Shown here in pieces: positions 7,952 through 16,124 of a DNA stretch of 64,000 nucleotides. Origin of the DNA: Streptomyces sp. Ag109_O5-1 (lineage in GTDB: Bacteria; Actinomycetota; Actinomycetes; Streptomycetales; Streptomycetaceae); NCBI RefSeq assembly GCF_003814875.1, contig NZ_RKQF01000001.1:3844001-3908000 (forward strand). Reading direction: 5' to 3'. Positions within the stretch are counted from its first letter, which is position 1. Every line of letters starts with the position of its first letter. The translations under genes and the position numbers were made by a program. The notes under the pieces were generated by a model that did no database searches, had not been told where the DNA came from, and worked only from the letters and a program-made list of their open reading frames with translations.

Positions 7952-8449
7952 TCACGCGGATCGATAAGCGAACCGGTCCTTCCCGTACCGCCCCCGCTGT
8001 TCCACCGGCACCACCCCGTTCGCCGCGCCCAGGCCGAACTCCGGCATGTCGAAGTAGATCGACTCGTACGAGCCCTCGGGTGCGACATACGTCTCGTGCC
8101 ACAGGCCCACGTGCCGGCGCAGCTTGCCCGCCCGCTCCTTGCGGTTCAGGACGGCCCACATCCCGTGGTGGAGCATGTCCGGCGAACTCGCGTACTTGTA
8201 CAGCTTCTCCTTCGATTCCCAGTACTGGACGACGTAGTACGTACGCGGCGAGGCCGTCAGCAAGACGTGCCCCCGCAGCCCCCGCTCAGGGGCCCGTCCA
8301 AGCTCCCGCAGCATGCGGATCATCGACCACATGACCGGGAACCACTGGTGCGCCGCCCAGAAGTGGTTGATCCGCATGCCGATGAGCAGCACGACCACAT
8401 CTCCCTCGGCAGCCGCGGTCGTACGGCCCGGCACCGGTTTCGCGAACAT
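7952..8449 (-). CDS. DUF4188 family protein (monooxygenase-like fold)
   Basis: A 165-aa protein of the DUF4188 family, whose members have a ferredoxin-like dimeric fold often annotated as phenylacetaldoxime-dehydratase-like or monooxygenase-like; no reaction is proven. Characteristic segments are GDVVVLLIGMRINHFWAAHQW, the aromatic YYVVQYWESKEKLYKYA, and GLWHETYVAPEGSYESIYFDMP near the C-terminus. The ATG at 8447-8449 follows GAGGGGGACC. It is divergent from a MerR regulator across an 81-bp gap with strong dyads, so it is probably the regulator's target. Confidence 0.85.
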   Translation of the reverse strand: MFAKPVPGRTTAAAEGDVVVLLIGMRINHFWAAHQWFPVMWSMIRMLRELGRAPERGLRGHVLLTASPRTYYVVQYWESKEKLYKYASSPDMLHHGMWAVLNRKERAGKLRRHVGLWHETYVAPEGSYESIYFDMPEFGLGAANGVVPVEQRGRYGKDRFAYRSA

Positions 8450-8465
8450 GACGGTCCCCCTCGTC

Positions 8466-8504
8466 GGATAGCGTCACTATCCTTCCGGCAATGCTTGGAT
8501 AGTG
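8466..8504. promoter_or_regulatory. Operator-like dyads between the DUF4188 gene and merR
   Basis: CACTATCC (8475-8482) and GGATAGTG (8497-8504) form a perfect inverted repeat. A third half-site GGATAG (8466-8471) makes a second dyad with CTATCC (8477-8482). All lie in the short divergent intergenic region, as expected for the adjacent MerR-type regulator. Confidence 0.7.
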
Positions 8505-8530
8505 GCACTTACCAAGGAAGGGCGCAAGAG

Positions 8531-9175
8531 ATGCGGCTTGCCCAGTTGAGCGCGCGCAGCGGGGTGTCCGCCGCGACGATCAAGTACTACCTGCGCGAAG
8601 GGCTGTTGCCGCCGGGCCGCCAGGTGAATGCCACGACGGCCGAGTACGACGAGGAGCATCTGCGCCGGCTGCGGCTGGTGCGGGCGATGATCCAGGTCGG
8701 CCGGGTGCCGGTGGCGAAGGTGCGCGAGGTGCTCGGGCACGTGGACGACGACTCCCTGGGCCGCACGATCCGCCTGGGCGCGGCGCTGTGGGCGCTGCCG
8801 CAGGTGCCGGAGCCGGACGAGGACGACGAGTACGTCCGGGCCGCGCACGACGAGGTCGGCACGCTCCTCGACCGGCTCGGCTGGGAGAACGCCAAGCAGC
8901 TCACGACCATCTCCCCCGCGTACCGCTCGCTGGTGGTGGCGGTGGCCGCGTTCCGCCGGCTCGGCTACGACTGGGGCGCCGAAGTGCTCGCGCCGTACGC
9001 CGAGTTGATGCACCGGACGGCCGTCCTCGACCTGGACCTCCTGGAGACGCAGCCGTCGGAGCCGGAGCGGATCGAGTTCGCGCTCCTGGGGGCGATCCTC
9101 AACGAGCCGGTGCTGCAGGCGCTGCACCGGCTGGCCCAGGAGGAGGAGTCGTCGCGGCGCTACGGCTTCGAGTAG
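8531..9175 (+). CDS. MerR-family transcriptional regulator
   Basis: A 214-aa regulator. Residues 1-70 are a MerR winged helix-turn-helix (MRLAQLSARSGVSAATIKYY, then EYDEEHLRRLRLVRAM). The rest is a longer helical effector region without the Cys/His metal-binding pattern of metal-sensing MerR proteins, so a small organic ligand is more likely. The ATG at 8531 lies 8-10 nt after AAGGAAGGG. Divergent from the DUF4188 gene, with shared dyads in between. Confidence 0.88.
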   Translation: MRLAQLSARSGVSAATIKYYLREGLLPPGRQVNATTAEYDEEHLRRLRLVRAMIQVGRVPVAKVREVLGHVDDDSLGRTIRLGAALWALPQVPEPDEDDEYVRAAHDEVGTLLDRLGWENAKQLTTISPAYRSLVVAVAAFRRLGYDWGAEVLAPYAELMHRTAVLDLDLLETQPSEPERIEFALLGAILNEPVLQALHRLAQEEESSRRYGFE

Positions 9176-9195
9176 CCGGCGCCGCCGGGTACGAC

Positions 9196-9225
9196 GAAGG
9201 CCCTCCGCCGAAGCGAAGGGCCTTC
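9196..9225. terminator. Bidirectional terminator between merR and the tRNA cluster
   Basis: Stem GAAGGCCCT (9196-9204) with AGGGCCTTC (9217-9225), followed on the plus strand by TTCCT. It lies 20 bp after the merR stop and 6 bp beyond the 3' end of the last tRNA on the minus strand. Confidence 0.8.
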
Positions 9226-9231
9226 TTCCTG

Positions 9232-9304
9232 TACCCCCGACCGGATTCGAACCGGCGCTACCGCCTTGAGAGGGCGGCGTGCTAGGCCGCTACACAACGG
9301 GGGC
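9232..9304 (-). tRNA. tRNA-Glu (anticodon CTC)
   Basis: 73 nt on the minus strand. The acceptor begins GCCCCCG, the anticodon stem-loop is CCGCC-CTCTCAA-GGCGG with anticodon CTC, and the T arm has GGTTCGAATCC. The 3' CCA is not encoded. It is the last of five tRNA genes in transcription order. Confidence 0.95.
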
Positions 9305-9332
9305 GTGGATCTTACGTTTCCGCAGATCCGAG

Positions 9333-9404
9333 CTGGTCTACCTGGACTCGAACCAAGACTAACTGAACCAGAATCAGTCGTGCTGCCAATTACACCATAG
9401 ACCA
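9333..9404 (-). tRNA. tRNA-Gln (anticodon CTG)
   Basis: 72 nt. The acceptor TGGTCTA pairs perfectly with TAGACCA and the discriminator is G. The anticodon loop TTCTGGT gives CTG, reading CAG. CCA is not encoded. Near-identical to the copy at 9638-9709, from which it differs by a paired change in the acceptor stem. Confidence 0.95.
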
Positions 9405-9424
9405 ATGTGGTTTAGACCAGTTCG

Positions 9425-9497
9425 TACCCCCGACCGGATTCGAACCGGCGCTACCGCCTTGAGAGGGCGGCGTGCTAGGCCGCTACACAACGGGGGC
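9425..9497 (-). tRNA. tRNA-Glu (anticodon CTC), second copy
   Basis: 73 nt, identical in sequence to the copy at 9232-9304, with anticodon CTC. Transcribed upstream of it within the same cluster. Confidence 0.95.
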
Positions 9498-9525
9498 CCT
9501 AGCGATCATCCACAGATGATTACCG

Positions 9526-9598
9526 TACCCCCGACCGGATTCGAACCGGCGCTACTGCCTTGAGAGGGCAGCGTGCTAGGCCGCTACACAACGGGGGC
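9526..9598 (-). tRNA. tRNA-Glu (anticodon CTC), third copy
   Basis: 73 nt. Differs from the other two Glu copies by a compensated pair in the anticodon stem (CTGCC/GGCAG instead of CCGCC/GGCGG), which keeps the stem intact and supports it as functional. Confidence 0.95.
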
Positions 9599-9637
9599 TT
9601 GCGGATGTGATCCGCGCGTGCAGATGAGCTCTGCGAG

Positions 9638-9709
9638 CTGGCCTACCTGGACTCGAACCAAGACTAACTGAACCAGAATCAGTCGTGCTGCCAATTACAC
9701 CATAGGCCA
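9638..9709 (-). tRNA. tRNA-Gln (anticodon CTG), first gene of the cluster
   Basis: 72 nt with acceptor TGGCCTA/TAGGCCA and anticodon CTG. It is the promoter-proximal gene of the minus-strand cluster. A short CCCCTGAGGGG hairpin lies just upstream at 9722-9732. Confidence 0.95.
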
Positions 9710-9800
9710 CTGGAACGCAAGCCCCTGAGGGGTTCTTGTTCTAGTTGTGCTCCTCCGGTTCCGGCCTTTCGGCCCGCTCCCCGGCGGCGCAGGAAGAACA

Positions 9801-10532
9801 TTACCTGAAGGTGGACGGGGCTCCAAAACGGGTATCGGCGCGGAGGATCGCGGGCAGTTCGGCGAGGGACGTGATCCGGTGGGGCCCGACGGGTGCGTCG
9901 GCCCCGGTGGACGGCCCGCGACGGTCGATCCACACCGACAGCAGCCCGGCGTCGGCGGCTCCGCGCCCGTCGATCTCCGGGTGGTCGCCGACGTACGCGA
10001 CCTCGTGCGGGGCGAGTTCCAGCGCCTCGCAGGCCGCCAGGAAGGCACCGGCCGCGGGCTTGGAGACGCCCAGTTCGGCGGCGCACAGGATGGCCTCGAA
10101 GCGGTCGTGCACACCGAGCGTGCGCAGCTTGTGGTCCTGGACGTGGAGGCTGGAGTTGGACAGCACGGCATGCCGGTGGCTGGCCGCGAGCGCGTCCAGG
10201 GCCGGCAGGACGTCCGGGAAGAGGGCCCAGGCGTCCTCGTAGTGGGCCCGGTAGCGGCGGAACCAGTCGTCGGCCTCGGCGTCGCTCAGTGTCACGCCCA
10301 GGAACACCCGCACCCGGTCCCGCCGCTGCCCCTCGAAGCTCACCTCGCCCGCCGAGAACCGCGCCCACTGCTGATCGGTGATCTCCCGCCACCGCACCAG
10401 GGCGGCCTCCGCGCTCTCCCATCCCGCGAGCAGCTCCTCCGCCGCCAGATACGCCCGCATGCCCTCGCGGTCGGCACTCGTGTAGTCGAAGAGAGTGTCG
10501 TCCACGTCCCAGACCACGGCCCTGATCGTCAT
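9801..10532 (-). CDS. HAD-superfamily hydrolase
   Basis: A 243-aa cytoplasmic phosphatase-like enzyme. Motif I is VVWDVDDTLFDYT (residues 6-18) with the nucleophile Asp and Asp+2. Motif II is the Ser in VLSNSS, motif III is the Lys in GVSKPAAGAF, and motif IV is YVGDHPEIDGRGAADAG. The cap between motifs I and II is helical, as in subclass IA (phosphoglycolate phosphatase-like). The substrate cannot be read from sequence. It follows the secreted propeller gene on the same strand after 27 bp, so they may be co-transcribed. Confidence 0.9.
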   Translation of the reverse strand: MTIRAVVWDVDDTLFDYTSADREGMRAYLAAEELLAGWESAEAALVRWREITDQQWARFSAGEVSFEGQRRDRVRVFLGVTLSDAEADDWFRRYRAHYEDAWALFPDVLPALDALAASHRHAVLSNSSLHVQDHKLRTLGVHDRFEAILCAAELGVSKPAAGAFLAACEALELAPHEVAYVGDHPEIDGRGAADAGLLSVWIDRRGPSTGADAPVGPHRITSLAELPAILRADTRFGAPSTFR

Positions 10533-10559
10533 GACACCGACCGTACTCTCCGCGCGCCG

Positions 10560-12815
10560 TCAGCCCAGGGTGATCGTGCCGGTCAGGGTCAGGTTCCGGC
10601 CCTGGCCGTCGCGGGGGCGCGCCGTGAGCTTCCAGGTGTACCTGCCGGTCGCGGCGGCGGCGCCGCTGTCGGTCCTGCCGTCCCAGGCCGGGCGTACGGC
10701 CGCGCCCGTGGAGGTGCCGGTCAGGGTGCGCCGGACCGTGCCGGAGGGGGTGGCGAGCGTCAGGGTCCAGGAGGACGGCTTGCTGAGCTGCCACACCGGT
10801 GACCACGGGGCCGACCTGGTGATGACGGACGGCGAGTAGACCTGCGCCTCCAGCTGGGCCAGCGGCGAGGTGGGGACTCGGCTGGGGACGATCCACACCT
10901 TTCCGCCGTACCCGAGGTAGGCGATCGGGCCGCCGAACCGGTCCACGGCCCAACGGCCGTTGCTGCCGCCGGTGTTCTGGTCGGTCGTGGGCAGCACGGC
11001 CAGGACGCCGGTCTTCGCGGTACCGGTGTGGACGTCGGTGAGCAGCAGTTCGTGCGTGGTCCGGTTCTCACGTACCAGGAAGCCGTCGCCGAGGCGGGCC
11101 GGAGCGGAACCGGCGGGTACGGGGACGTTCCGCCTGGCCGTCCGGTCGTAGACGCCGGCCGGGCCGGAGGCACCGCAGCTCCAGTAGAGACGGCTGCCGA
11201 CGGCCTGGATGTCGGTGGGCGTGCACCGGGCACCGGTGACGACGGTGGCCGTGGTCCTGCCGGTCTTCAGATCGCGGCCGGTGATCGATCCCTTGGTGCT
11301 GCCGGGCGTCCACAGGACCTGGCCCCACAGGGCGGCGGCGGTGCGGTTGCGGCTGAGCGGGATCCTGCCGGTCGTGGCGCCGCGCGGGAAGTCGACGATC
11401 TTCTGCACGCCCGGCGTACCGCCGTTGTAGAGCACGTAGCGGCCCGTGCCACCGGCGATGCGGCCGCGGGAGTCGCCGATCGGCACACTCTGCAGGGAGG
11501 CGGTGTCGAGGCCGAGGCCGGTCCGGACCACGTACTCCCGGCCGGAGGAGTCGGTGAAGAGGAGGGCGACGTGTCCGTCACCGAGGGCCTCCAGCTGAGG
11601 GCAGGCGGTGTCGCCGGGGAGGCAGGTGGCGTCCGCCAGGATGGGGCTGCGCCCGGTCTGGGGTCCGAGCGGTGCGCCGACGGCGTTGAGCGCGAAGCCG
11701 GAGATCCGGTGGCCGTTGCCCTGCCTGCCGTCCAGGAACAGCTCGCCCCCGGCCATCGCCAGCCCCTCGACCGGTATCCGGTCGGCGGGGACCCGGGCCA
11801 CCTTCGTGGTGGCGGTGCCGCCGTCCGCGGTGGGGGTGATGCGGTGGACGTTCCAGTCGAAGCTGGAGGGCCCGGCGGTGGCGAGCGCGCCGCCGTCCGG
11901 GGTCGGGACCATCCCTCCGTAGGAGTTCGCAAGGACGATGCCGGTTTCGCCGGTGGTGAGCGAAAGGGCGGTCAGCGCGGGCTTGGTGCCGGGCAGGACG
12001 AAGGCCGGGTTGCCGATGAGGAGCTGGTCACCGACGACGGCCACCGGCTCGGCGGGCGAGCGGGGAAGCCGGCCGGGCTCGGTGCCGGGGGCGGCGTCGA
12101 CGCGGATGTGTCTCCAGTCGACGACCAGCCAGCGGTCGTTGAAGCGGACCTGCGGGGCGGCGGCCACTCCCGTGACGTAGCTGCGGAAGGTGCCGTCCCG
12201 CAGGTCCACGAGACCCACGGAGGTCGTGCCGTCCAGGGTGTAGACGATCGCGGCGCGGCGGACCGAGCCCCCCGGAACGTAGCCGGTGGGCCGGGCACCC
12301 GCGGGGAGCCCGGTCACCGGGAGATCGGTGGTGGAGCCGTCGGCCGCGGCGCGCAGGACGTGCGGGGTGCCGGAGTCGTCCTGGGTGAGCACGCTCCAGC
12401 CGGACGTGGTCTCGTAGGTCTGGCCCGCCGGGACGGTCACGGTGGCGGTCACGCCGGTGGAGTGGTGCTGCTGGGTGACCTCGGCACCGTCCCAGGTGCT
12501 GACCACGTCGGTGCCGGTGGCCAGGTCGTCCGGGCCGGCGTGCACCGGCGGGACGAAGCCCGGGTAGCCGACCCAGGTGCCGGAGCCGACGGCGTTCCAG
12601 GGTTCCCACTGGAACCCGGACGCCCCCGCCCACATGTAGTTCACGACGGTCGGCCGCTCCGACCCGAGCGTCACGAAGCCGACCGGCGACGGCAGGGCCA
12701 CAGGCCCGGCCTGCGCGGGCGAGGCCGCCGCTACGCAGCTCAGAGCCACTGCTCCGGCGGCGACGGCCGTGGCCAGTCTTCGCGAACGGATCGCCTTGTT
12801 CCGTGAACGGGTCAC
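10560..12815 (-). CDS. Secreted beta-propeller protein with C-terminal FlgD-like Ig domain
   Basis: A 751-aa exported protein. The N-terminus has a basic region (RSRNKAIRSRR), a hydrophobic core (LATAVAAGAVALSCVAAA) and an AQA-type signal cleavage site near residue 36. The body has repeated blade-like segments rich in Gly, Asp and aromatic residues, suggesting a propeller. The last 80 residues (WTLTLATPSGTVRRTLTG to WDGRTDSGAAAATGRYTW) match the FlgD-type Ig fold often found at the end of secreted actinobacterial proteins. No catalytic motif is seen. The start is a GTG at 12813-12815. A 7-bp inverted repeat GCGCATG-N5-CATGCGC lies upstream at 12838-12856. Confidence 0.75.
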   Translation of the reverse strand: MTRSRNKAIRSRRLATAVAAGAVALSCVAAASPAQAGPVALPSPVGFVTLGSERPTVVNYMWAGASGFQWEPWNAVGSGTWVGYPGFVPPVHAGPDDLATGTDVVSTWDGAEVTQQHHSTGVTATVTVPAGQTYETTSGWSVLTQDDSGTPHVLRAAADGSTTDLPVTGLPAGARPTGYVPGGSVRRAAIVYTLDGTTSVGLVDLRDGTFRSYVTGVAAAPQVRFNDRWLVVDWRHIRVDAAPGTEPGRLPRSPAEPVAVVGDQLLIGNPAFVLPGTKPALTALSLTTGETGIVLANSYGGMVPTPDGGALATAGPSSFDWNVHRITPTADGGTATTKVARVPADRIPVEGLAMAGGELFLDGRQGNGHRISGFALNAVGAPLGPQTGRSPILADATCLPGDTACPQLEALGDGHVALLFTDSSGREYVVRTGLGLDTASLQSVPIGDSRGRIAGGTGRYVLYNGGTPGVQKIVDFPRGATTGRIPLSRNRTAAALWGQVLWTPGSTKGSITGRDLKTGRTTATVVTGARCTPTDIQAVGSRLYWSCGASGPAGVYDRTARRNVPVPAGSAPARLGDGFLVRENRTTHELLLTDVHTGTAKTGVLAVLPTTDQNTGGSNGRWAVDRFGGPIAYLGYGGKVWIVPSRVPTSPLAQLEAQVYSPSVITRSAPWSPVWQLSKPSSWTLTLATPSGTVRRTLTGTSTGAAVRPAWDGRTDSGAAAATGRYTWKLTARPRDGQGRNLTLTGTITLG

Positions 12816-12937
12816 GCCCCCACCCCCTGTACCGGCCGCGCATGCACATCATGCGCACAGGGAACATCCAACGTCCGCACAGGAAGCCGGACTCGGCCGT
12901 AGGGGTTAACTCTCGGAGACGGATCGGGAACGCGCGA

Positions 12938-12969
12938 AGGGCGGCCCCCGGTGATCCGGTTGCCGCCCC
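12938..12969. terminator. Hairpin downstream of gltX
   Basis: GGGCGGC (12939-12945) pairs with GCCGCCC (12962-12968), with a nested CCGG/CCGG. It lies 15-45 bp past the gltX stop on the minus strand, so it likely ends that transcript before the propeller gene. Confidence 0.6.
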
Positions 12970-12984
12970 TCCTGCGCGTGTGCG

Positions 12985-14460
12985 TTACGCGGCGAGCTTG
13001 GCCAGCGCCGCGTCGATGCGGGCCAGCGTCTTCTCCTTGCCCAGGACCTCCAGGGACTCGAAGAGCGGCAGGCCGACCGTGCGGCCGGTGACGGCCACCC
13101 GGACCGGGGCCTGGGCCTTGCCGAGCTTGAGGCCGTGGGCCTCGCCGGCGGCCAGGACGGCCTCCTTCAGGGACTCCGGGGATGTCCAGTCGGCGGACTC
13201 CAGCTTCTCGCGGGCCGTGGCCAGGAGGGCGTCGCTGCCCTCCTTCATCGCCTTGGTCCACGACGCCTCGTCGACGACCGGCTCCGCGAGGAAGAGGAAG
13301 TCGACGTTGTCGGTGATCTCCGAGAGGACCTTCAGGCGGGTCTGGGCGTGCGGGGCGATCGCCTGCCACTTCGACTCGTCGAAGTCCTCCGGGGCCCAGG
13401 GGGCGAAGGGCGCCTTCAGCCAGGGGGCGCAGCGCTCCGTGAAGTCCTTCACGTCCAGCATCCGGATGTGGTCGGCGTTGATCGCCTCGCACTTCTTCAG
13501 GTCGAAGCGGGCCGGGTTGGGCTGGACGTCCGCGATGTCGAAGGCCGCGACCATCTCGTCGATCGAGAAGATGTCCTGGTCCGCGGAGAGCGACCAGCCC
13601 AGCAGGGAGAGGTAGTTGAGCAGGCCCTCGGGGAGGAAGCCGCGCTCGCGGTAGAGGTTGAGGGACGACTCCGGGTCACGCTTGGAGAGCTTCTTGTTGC
13701 CCTCGCCCATGACGTAGGGAAGGTGGCCGAAGGCGGGGGTCTGCTTGGCGATGCCCAGCTCGGTCAGCGCCTTGTACAGGGCGATCTGGCGGGGGGTGGA
13801 GGAGAGCAGGTCCTCGCCGCGCAGGACGTGGGTGATCTCCATCAGGGCGTCGTCGACCGGGTTGACCAGCGTGTACAGCGGGGCGCCGTTGGCGCGGACG
13901 ATGCCGTAGTCCGGGACGTTCTCCGCGGTGAACGTCAGCTCGCCGCGGACCAGGTCGGTGAAGGTGATCGTCTCGTCGGGCATCCGGAAGCGGACGATCG
14001 GCGTACGGCCCTGGGCCTTGTACTCCTCGACCTGCTCGGCGGTGAGGTCGCGGCAGTGGCCGTCGTAGCCGGACGGCTTGCCGGCGGCGCGAGCGGCCTC
14101 GCGGCGGCTGTCCAGCTCCTCCTGGGAGCAGTAGCAGTGGTAGGCGTGGCCGGCGTCGAGCAGCTTGGCGGCGACGTCCTGGTAGATGTCCATCCGCTGC
14201 GACTGGCGGTACGGCGCGTGCGGGCCGCCGACCTCGGGGCCCTCGTCCCAGTCGAAGCCCAGCCAGCGCATCGCGTCGAGCAGCTGGTTGTACGACTCCT
14301 CGGAGTCGCGGGCCGCGTCGGTGTCCTCGATGCGGAAGACCAGGGTGCCCTTGTGGTGCCGGGCGAACGCCCAGTTGAACAGGGCGGTGCGGACCAGGCC
14401 CACATGGGGGTTACCGGTGGGCGAGGGGCAGAAACGTACGCGGACGGGTGCGCTAGCCAC
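12985..14460 (-). CDS. gltX: Glutamyl-tRNA synthetase
   Basis: Class I synthetase charging tRNA-Glu and, if the indirect route is used, tRNA-Gln. The protein is 491 aa. The HIGH-like motif is PSPTGNPHVG (residues 11-20) and the KMSKS-like motif is KLSKRDP near residue 250. FCPSPTGNPHVGLVRTALFN and FRIEDTD are diagnostic. I choose the GTG at 14458-14460, which overlaps the preceding gene's TAG stop by 8 bp; a TTG three codons upstream is possible. Five tRNA-Glu/Gln genes lie 3 kb downstream. Confidence 0.95.
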   Translation of the reverse strand: MASAPVRVRFCPSPTGNPHVGLVRTALFNWAFARHHKGTLVFRIEDTDAARDSEESYNQLLDAMRWLGFDWDEGPEVGGPHAPYRQSQRMDIYQDVAAKLLDAGHAYHCYCSQEELDSRREAARAAGKPSGYDGHCRDLTAEQVEEYKAQGRTPIVRFRMPDETITFTDLVRGELTFTAENVPDYGIVRANGAPLYTLVNPVDDALMEITHVLRGEDLLSSTPRQIALYKALTELGIAKQTPAFGHLPYVMGEGNKKLSKRDPESSLNLYRERGFLPEGLLNYLSLLGWSLSADQDIFSIDEMVAAFDIADVQPNPARFDLKKCEAINADHIRMLDVKDFTERCAPWLKAPFAPWAPEDFDESKWQAIAPHAQTRLKVLSEITDNVDFLFLAEPVVDEASWTKAMKEGSDALLATAREKLESADWTSPESLKEAVLAAGEAHGLKLGKAQAPVRVAVTGRTVGLPLFESLEVLGKEKTLARIDAALAKLAA

Positions 14461-15238
14461 GCTTGACAACCTTGTTGGTGAGAGTGCCGATGCCTTCGAT
14501 GGTGACGGCGACCTCGTCGCCGACGTTCAGGGGGCCGACCCCTGCCGGGGTGCCCGTGAGGATCACGTCGCCGGGGAGCAGCGTCATGGCCTCGGTGATG
14601 TTGACGATCAGGTCCTCGATGGAGTGGATCATCTCGCTCGTGCGGCCGAGCTGGCGCTGTTCGCCGTTGACCGTGAGCTGGACCGTCAGGTCGGACGCGG
14701 TGGCGAGGTCCAGGTCCGTCTCCACCCAGGGGCCGAGCGGGCAGGAGGTGTCGAAGCCCTTGGCCCGGGCCCACTGCTTCTCGCGCTTCTGGACGTCGCG
14801 GGCGGTGACGTCGTTGGCGCAGGTGTAGCCGAAGATGACGTCCGCCACGCGTTCGCGCGGGACCTCGCGGCACAGCCGGCCGATGACCACGGCCAGTTCG
14901 GCCTCGTGGTGGAGCTCCTGGGAGAACGAGGGGTACTGGATCTCGTCGCCGGGGCCGATCACCGAGGTGGACGGCTTGAAGAAGGCGAAGGGGACGTCCG
15001 GGACCTCGTTGCCCAGCTCCTTCGCGTGCTCCGCGTAGTTGCGGCCGTAGGCGACGACCTTGTTGGGGAGTACCGGCGGGAGCAGCCGGACCTTGCTCAG
15101 CGGGACCTTGGTCCCGGAGAGCTCGAAGTCCGTGAACGGAATGCCCTTGATGATGTCGAGGACGAGTTCGTCCTGCTTGTCGCCCTCGACGGCGCCGAAG
15201 GCGACGTTCCCGTCGATGGAGAACCTGGCGATGCGCAC
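14453..15238 (-). CDS. Fumarylacetoacetate hydrolase family protein
   Basis: A 261-aa FAH-fold enzyme; members hydrolyse or decarboxylate C-C bonds in 2-oxo/1,3-diketo acids such as acylpyruvates. Metal ligands appear in QELHHEAELAVVIG (HxE...E) and in the conserved ANDVTARD segment, and GDVILTGTPAGVG is the family C-terminal signature. The N-terminal small domain (MRIARFSIDGNVAFG) is typical of the FahA/acylpyruvase branch. The start is a GTG at 15236-15238. It overlaps gltX by 8 bp and is therefore co-transcribed with it. The substrate is not determined. Confidence 0.9.
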   Translation of the reverse strand: MRIARFSIDGNVAFGAVEGDKQDELVLDIIKGIPFTDFELSGTKVPLSKVRLLPPVLPNKVVAYGRNYAEHAKELGNEVPDVPFAFFKPSTSVIGPGDEIQYPSFSQELHHEAELAVVIGRLCREVPRERVADVIFGYTCANDVTARDVQKREKQWARAKGFDTSCPLGPWVETDLDLATASDLTVQLTVNGEQRQLGRTSEMIHSIEDLIVNITEAMTLLPGDVILTGTPAGVGPLNVGDEVAVTIEGIGTLTNKVVKRG

Positions 15239-15303
15239 GGGATCCTTGCGCCCCTCACTGAGCCGGCTGGAGTCTGACGCTCCAGGCTAACGCGGTAAGG
15301 GGC

Positions 15304-15352
15304 GGCCGCCGTGGAATAACCCGGTGACCGGGTGAGTGAGTGAACGGCGGCC
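15304..15352. terminator. Nested hairpin between the duplicated-motif gene and the FAH gene
   Basis: Outer stem GGCCGCCGT (15304-15312) with ACGGCGGCC (15344-15352); inner stem ACCCGGT (15319-15325) with ACCGGGT (15327-15333). It begins 11 bp past the stop of the small minus-strand gene. Confidence 0.65.
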
Positions 15353-15362
15353 CTGCCCCGTA

Positions 15363-15539
15363 CTACTCGCCGACCGAGGTCCCGGCCGGGATCTCCATGA
15401 GAACGGTGCGCCGGGGGTTGGCGGTCTGGGCGGGGAGGTCGAGGGAGTGCTCGGGGAGCTCCGGGGTCTGCAGTTCCTCGGCGTCCTTGAGGTGGGCGAG
15501 GGTGGTGCGCCGGGGGTTGGCTATGTTGCGGAACATCAT
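15363..15539 (-). CDS. Small protein with a duplicated ANPRRTxL motif (58 aa)
   Basis: A 58-residue protein beginning MMFRNIANPRRTTLAHLKDA. The motif ANPRRT-x-L occurs at residues 7-14 and again at 40-47, exactly 33 residues apart. The DNA shows it as an identical 18-nt direct repeat (15405-15422 and 15504-15521). The linker is acidic (KDAEELQTPELPEHSLDLP). No signal peptide or membrane segment is visible. The ATG at 15537-15539 is preferred; a longer in-frame start at 15645-15647 would add a Ser/Thr-rich extension. I do not recognise the family. Size and charge would suit a binding peptide or a precursor peptide, but no modifying enzyme is adjacent. Confidence 0.6.
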   Translation of the reverse strand: MMFRNIANPRRTTLAHLKDAEELQTPELPEHSLDLPAQTANPRRTVLMEIPAGTSVGE

Positions 15540-15647
15540 CGTCGTCTTCACGGTTGTCGTAGACCCCGTCGTGTCGTGTGGGTTGGCAGAGACTTCCCTC
15601 TTGTAAAGCGCCAGGCTAAACATCGAATTCCCGACGGAAGCCGCCAA

Positions 15648-16124
15648 GTGGCCTTGATCCGTGTGTGAGTTTGCTCACGAAGGCGAGGGCAAAGCGGTCA
15701 TTTCAGACCTGCAATTCGGCGCTCCGAAACGGACATTGGCGAACTGAACCTGTCATTCCGCTCCTGATCATGGCGACTGGGACACACCCCTCGCACTCGC
15801 GACTGGCAAGGATACGTCCGTTATGTACGCGATCAGCTTCGACATCTCGTAACGTGTCACTCACACGCTGTCACGGAGGTCACAGCTCGGTCCACGGCCC
15901 TTGTTGGAGATCCGGCACTGTGCTGGAATTCCACGGACCGCCGCGGGATCGAGCCGGCGCGCAGGGGGCGCAACGCAGCGCCGAGTGGCGGCGAGACAGG
16001 GGGAGCCAGCGCCGGTCACACTGACGACCAACTGGGGGCGTATTCAGGGCGCTCCCCCCTACAACGCCGACACCGTGTCCCTCCGTTCAGCGGAGGGGTG
16101 CCTGGTCCAGAGGTTGCGACGCTA
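15648..16124. other. Gene-free upstream region of cvn1
   Basis: About 475 bp with no gene I can support; an open frame on the plus strand (15665-16024) has poor coding character. It presumably holds the cvn1 promoter. Weak dyads are visible: TGAG-TTTG-CTCA at about 15664-15675, and CGTGT-CACTC-ACACG at 15853-15867, the latter within a run of GTCAC repeats. Confidence 0.5.

Noticed and set aside
15665..16024. Plus-strand frame upstream of cvn1
   Set aside because: Codon positions are not GC3-biased like real genes here, and the sequence is Ser/Thr/Arg-rich without a family match.
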